From positions 1 through 11,520 of the forward strand of contig JFHB01000393.1 of NCBI GenBank assembly GCA_000729835.1: DNA of 11,520 nucleotides, written 5' to 3'. This DNA comes from Atkinsonella hypoxylon. Taxonomy: Eukaryota > Ascomycota > Sordariomycetes > Hypocreales > Clavicipitaceae. The notes beneath the pieces were generated by a model. The model worked only from the letters and a program-made list of their open reading frames with translations, did no database searches and was not told where the DNA came from. Within the stretch, counting starts at the first letter, position 1; each line of letters begins with the position of its first letter. Shown here in pieces: positions 8,164 to 11,520 of this stretch. The position numbers were made by a program, and so were the translations under genes.

Positions 8164-8995
8164 TAACTCTTTACCTCTTTCTTAAAATAGAATATCGAGG
8201 TATAACTTTAGTACTTATTCTATTAATATAATAGACTTTATTAATACTATTTACTTATATTAAGTATTTATTCTTTATTGCTTCTATAAGTATAAGTATT
8301 AGTTAATATAAGTCTTATAAGCTAACTCTAATCTTTTTCTACAAAATATTTTTAAATAATTATATAAAAAGCTATACTTTTATATCTATAGAGCTATCTT
8401 CTTTAGCTTTCTTTCCTTTCCTTTTAGCTTAGTCTTCTAAAGCTTCTTTTTACTTAATAGAGTATTACATCCTTATAGTATAAACTCTAAAGGGCTAGAA
8501 TATAATTCTCTTCTTAATTAGTGTATAAAGAGTTCTTTTAGGTCTATATTCCTTTATCTTAAACGTTAAAGTTACTATAGTACTATTAGTAGAGTCTCTC
8601 TTAAGGATAGCTTCTAGCAGAATATATATTAGATAATAGTTAGAAATATTAATCTTATTAAAGATTTAATCTAATGTCTCTCTTTCTTACTAGACTTTTA
8701 ATAGTTTAATGTTTTTCTACTAAATTTCTTAACTTAAGGATAATACTGTTTTATAATATAGTAGTTAAAATAATTAACCTAGAATACTATAAGCCTATAA
8801 AGATAACTTTCTATACTAAAGAAGCTTTATATAAGAATAAGTAGTACTAGATTATTTAATTCTACTATTAAGATACTTACTTACTAATTATACTTTATAA
8901 AGCTAATCTTATTGTTATACTAGTAAAACTAGTATTAATCTATATAATAACCTTTCTTACTACAGTAATAGCAGTAATACTGCCTTATATAGCTT
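8164..8995 (-). pseudogene. Gypsy B gag C-terminus with zinc knuckle, RIP-degraded
   Basis: At 8973-8932 on the minus strand the frame reads C-Y-Y-C-S-K-K-G-Y-Y-I-D-stop-Y. This is exactly the C-x2-C-x4-H-x4-C nucleocapsid zinc knuckle with His changed to Tyr, the last Cys changed to Tyr and a Gln changed to stop, all explained by RIP transitions. Downstream the same frame can be followed with scattered stops through a Lys/Arg-rich stretch (about 8460-8400), and then reaches repeat copy 2. Reading frames on the two sides of that insertion appear different, which may reflect a gag-pol frameshift or an indel. Gag packages the element's RNA. The N-terminal gag, leader and 5' LTR are not found to the right of 9003, where repeat copy 3 begins. 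Confidence 0.65.
8932..8973 (-). other. CCHC zinc-knuckle relic of gypsy B gag
   Basis: Fourteen codons with the exact CCHC spacing. Two metal ligands survive as Cys (first and second), and the other two are Tyr. The ligand losses are CAT/CAC to TAT/TAC and TGC to TAC. Confidence 0.65.
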
Positions 8996-9003
8996 CTAGT
9001 TAT

Positions 9004-9287
9004 TGTTAAAATAAGCTATCCTGTATAGCCTATTTTTATGCTTGCTAGTTGCCTGTTAGTTGCTCTATTACGTGATCCTAACTAGGTCTTGTTACGTTAA
9101 TTTTTAGTAGAGATATCGCTGTTACTAGATGCAAAATATCTAGAATCGACTAAGGCAAAGTTGCCTAACCTATAGTTAACTTTAACAGCGATTTTCTCTA
9201 TAACTAGCAATGGTAGAAATTCAAGAAGTATACTATTTAAAAGCTAAGAATTAGGGCTATCTAATAGTATAATTGTTAGATAGAGTT
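9004..9287 (-). mobile_element. Truncated hAT-like repeat, copy 3
   Basis: TGTTAAAATAAGCTATCC through TTGTTAGATAGAGTT is colinear with copy 2 (7467 onward) and the reverse complement of the right part of copy 1. It keeps the GCCTGTTAGTT segment lost from copy 2 and the three-stem cluster. Similarity stops near 9287, where copies 1 and 2 continue for about 400 more bases. The preceding octamer CTAGTTAT has no matching partner directly after 9287. It has the same orientation as copy 2, and some sites (GCAATGGTAG against GCAATAGTAG) are less mutated than in the other copies. Truncation is by deletion or by the sequence that follows. Confidence 0.75.
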
Positions 9288-9313
9288 TATTACGGTGGGA
9301 TCCAACGTGGGTT

Positions 9314-9642
9314 TGTCGGAAGTGACAATAGGTTGTTGGATTCGATAGGTTATGTAATAATTCGTAAGAGAAGTCGTAAGAGCTTCTGTGAGGAGCATCT
9401 AATAATAATGTTCTAGTAAATAATTGTTAATTGTTTAATTTAACTACTTAAGCGTTGCTTTTAACTACTTATATATAATTACAGTTACATGCACTAGTGA
9501 CCTATAGGTCTATAGGATTATTCTGTAATAAGTGCTGCCTCTACAAAAAAGATTAGCTATTCTAGCTGTTCTAAAAATTAATTGTTAGTTATTAGAAGAT
9601 ATATTAGATTAAACTAAATAACTTATTAATCTAGCTACTACA
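9314..9642. mobile_element. Possible solo or partial LTR, low-RIP
   Basis: Right after the truncated repeat, the sequence changes to a patch that keeps TpG and CpG sites (GTGGGATCCAACGTGGGTT, then TGTCGGAAGTGACAATAGG). A candidate LTR runs from TGTCGGAAG to CTAGCTACTACA (329 bp, TG...CA). It is preceded by a G-rich stretch that could be a polypurine tract and contains ACTTATATATAATTAC as a TATA-like box and the palindrome CCTATAGG near 9510. No flanking target duplication was found (GGGTT against AAAGG) and no internal retrotransposon region can be recognised beside it. Strand and superfamily are open; a Copia-type LTR is one possibility. Confidence 0.25.
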
Positions 9643-10120
9643 AAAGGCGTAGAAAGGTAGTTGTTATTTTATTGCGTAAGTATACATTATTGTTGTTATA
9701 GTGCAATTTACAGTATAGGTTGCTACAATTATATATTTTCCCTATGCACTTATAATGCCTAAATTACACTTATAATCTAGTAAATATTAAATTTATAAAT
9801 TAAATTAACGGATTTCCTTAAACCTAATAGAGTGTTAAAGCTTATTCTATAACCTATATATAAGTAAAGTTGTATAAAATTATCTTAGACAATATTAAAT
9901 CCTATAAATTAACCTTTATATAATAAAGCTAATTTATTGAATCTATATAGTATATTCCTTATATAAGATTGTTCTATATAGTATTAAAAGCATTAAAAAT
10001 TATTCTATATTAAAGCTAATTTTCTATTAGATCTCTCTAGTGTATTTCTCTATATATATACAGCTTATTCTAATCCTTAAGTATTAGTAATAGCAGTAAA
10101 TTGTTAGTTAGTTATAGTAA
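9643..10120. other. AT-rich relic DNA, nothing recognised
   Basis: No coding frame, tandem repeat or copy of the elements to the left is seen. TpG and CpA are somewhat more frequent than in the gypsy relics (for example TTATTGTTGTTATAGTGCAATTTACAG near 9689-9713), so this part has probably had fewer RIP rounds or was never repetitive. Stops are dense on both strands. Confidence 0.4.
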
Positions 10121-11330
10121 GCTGTTAGTTCTCTCTAGAAAGTAAAGCTAGTAGACGCTTTTAGCAGCTTTAGGGAGAGTTTTGCCTAAAAGGCATTAGT
10201 TTTACGCTTAATAGGTATTTCTACTAGTTTACCTACAGCTAGCCTCTTAGTTAGCGTTTTTACCTTAATTAGTATTAGCTTTACTGTAGAAGGTATCTTT
10301 TATAGAATTAATAAAGAGAAATATATTAAAGATAGATTAATTAGAATAAACTAAGTACTTTTTCTACATTAAATAGTGCTAAATCTATTACTAAAAAGGC
10401 TTTATACAGCAATAGGCTAGTTAGCTAAGCATTCTAAGAAGTCTATATAAATACAGTTAATTTTATATTATAAGCGTCTATTTTCTGCCTATAGTATATT
10501 AATATTGCTAGTAACCTTTAGTAAGGTTTTATTTTTATTAATAACGTTATTAATATCTTTATTAAATTAACTTATACTATTTAGTTAGTTATATATACTG
10601 TAAATTGTAGTTTATAATTTATTAAACTACTTATTAAATAGACCTCCTTTAGCCTTTATTTTAACCTAGTTAATCTTTTTATTTAACTTATTAATTTTAG
10701 TAATATAGAGGTTAAGTTACTTCTATATAGCGTTATTACCTATAGGAGTGTCCTTAAGGTAGGCTTTAATTATTTCTTTAGCGTTAAATTTACACTTCTT
10801 CTAAAGAAAACTATTATATTAGCTCTAGGATTACACCTTAGCTAATAGAATAAAGAGTAAGTTTATATAGCTAATACTAGCTAAGGCACCTATAATAGTG
10901 CTGTTAATTCTACTAAATTTATTAAAGAAGTAAATAGTAAGTAATACTGCCTATAATAATAAATTAGTAGATAAATCTATAGTAATAGTTTCTTTATCTC
11001 TTTTTACTATATTGCTACTGTAGTATATAGTAGCTACTACTTTTACCTATATTTTATCTCTTCTAGCTACTTTAGCGTTACCTATAGATGCTTTAGCATT
11101 CTTACCTTTATACTGCTAATTTTAGTGCTTTACTTTATAGTTATTATAAATTCTAAAGATATATATTACTATATTCTACTAGAGTAAGTAATATATATTA
11201 TCTTTAAAGATCTTAATACTAGTTTTATCTATTATACTGCCTTTTAGAGTAAATTTTATAAGTATAAGTGTAAATAGCATTTTCTATATTTTTATACTTT
11301 CTCTTTAGCTCTATTAGTATAGTAATACTA
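10121..11330 (-). pseudogene. Unidentified decayed coding region on the minus strand
   Basis: From about 11140 to 10140, minus-strand frames are readable for long runs with stops mostly of the TAA/TAG type expected from Gln/Trp codons. The clearest part, 10800-10141, reads in one frame through K-K-C-K-F-N-A-K-E-I-I-K-A-Y-L, then an Asn/Lys/Ile-rich, probably helical stretch with an E-N-R-R-L near 10480, and a basic end (I-P-I-K-R-K near 10215). No catalytic motif of a reverse transcriptase, integrase, transposase or protease is visible and I do not recognise the family. It could be a gag, the helical tail of a DNA-transposon protein, or a captured host fragment. The reading may contain frameshifts, and ends and start are not defined. 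Confidence 0.3.
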
Positions 11331-11520
11331 ACTATAGTCTTCTGTTATAGGCTCTATATTAGTAATATTAATATTATCTTTAATTTCTATAGAAATAGTG
11401 CTAAAGATAAACTTATTAACTTTTAGAGTGCTTTTAGCACTTCTAGGCCTACTAAAAGTACTATATAGGCAGCAGAAGTTAAGTAATATAAGATAAGTTT
11501 TAATATTATTTAGTTCTATA
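11331..11520. other. AT-rich edge of window, nothing recognised
   Basis: No readable frame of useful length on either strand. It probably continues the element on its left beyond the window, since composition and stop density are unchanged. Confidence 0.3.

Noticed and set aside
9004..10115. Copy 3 extending to a partner octamer TTAGTTAT near 10108-10115, with a nested insertion
   Set aside because: The octamer differs from CTAGTTAT by one base, is a common string in this DNA, and is not preceded by the element end TTTTCA.
1..11520. CRISPR array, bacterial operon or mitochondrial DNA
   Set aside because: No regularly spaced direct repeats and no ribosome-binding sites or intact genes. Degraded gypsy and Tad1-like LINE elements with RIP-type changes point to a fungal nuclear genome, not an organelle.

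Overview
This window looks like an AT-rich, gene-free transposon graveyard from a filamentous ascomycete (Pezizomycotina). It is dominated by TpA and poor in CpA/TpG. Stop codons occur every few codons in all frames, and the longest open stretch is a 61-codon GTG-initiated frame. The decay pattern fits repeat-induced point mutation (RIP): wherever two copies of a repeat can be compared, the differences are nearly all C-to-T or G-to-A, mostly at CpA/TpG. I see no intact host gene, tRNA, rRNA or CRISPR.

Layout, left to right. (1) 1-2735, minus strand: the 3' half of a Ty3/gypsy retrotransposon (called A here), with reverse transcriptase, RNase H and integrase core. It is interrupted at 1058-1760 by a 703-bp repeat flanked by a perfect 8-bp target duplication. 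(2) 2736 to about 4510, plus strand: the 5' part of a Tad1/I-clade LINE, with a short 5' leader, a nearly complete ORF1 carrying three zinc knuckles, and the start of the ORF2 endonuclease. (3) About 4511-4826: an island richer in G+C that largely escaped RIP. (4) 4827-8995, minus strand: a second, different gypsy element (B), with gag zinc knuckle, protease, reverse transcriptase and RNase H. A second copy of the ~0.7-kb repeat (7467-8155, opposite orientation to copy 1) is inserted in it, again with an 8-bp duplication (7 of 8 matching). (5) 9004-9287: a truncated third copy of that repeat. (6) 9288-9642: a second low-RIP patch that may include an LTR. (7) 9643-11520: AT-rich relic DNA, with a possible decayed minus-strand coding region that I cannot identify.

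The elements are nested. The gypsy copies are oldest and most eroded; the ~0.7-kb repeats landed inside them later and are less eroded. Gypsy A and B are each incomplete where they meet the LINE or the low-RIP island, so the block is a mosaic rather than a simple Russian-doll insertion. The most interesting item is the ~0.7-kb repeat family. It has 8-bp target duplications, which point to a hAT-like non-autonomous DNA transposon, no recognisable coding sequence, and a subterminal set of stems largely kept in all three copies.
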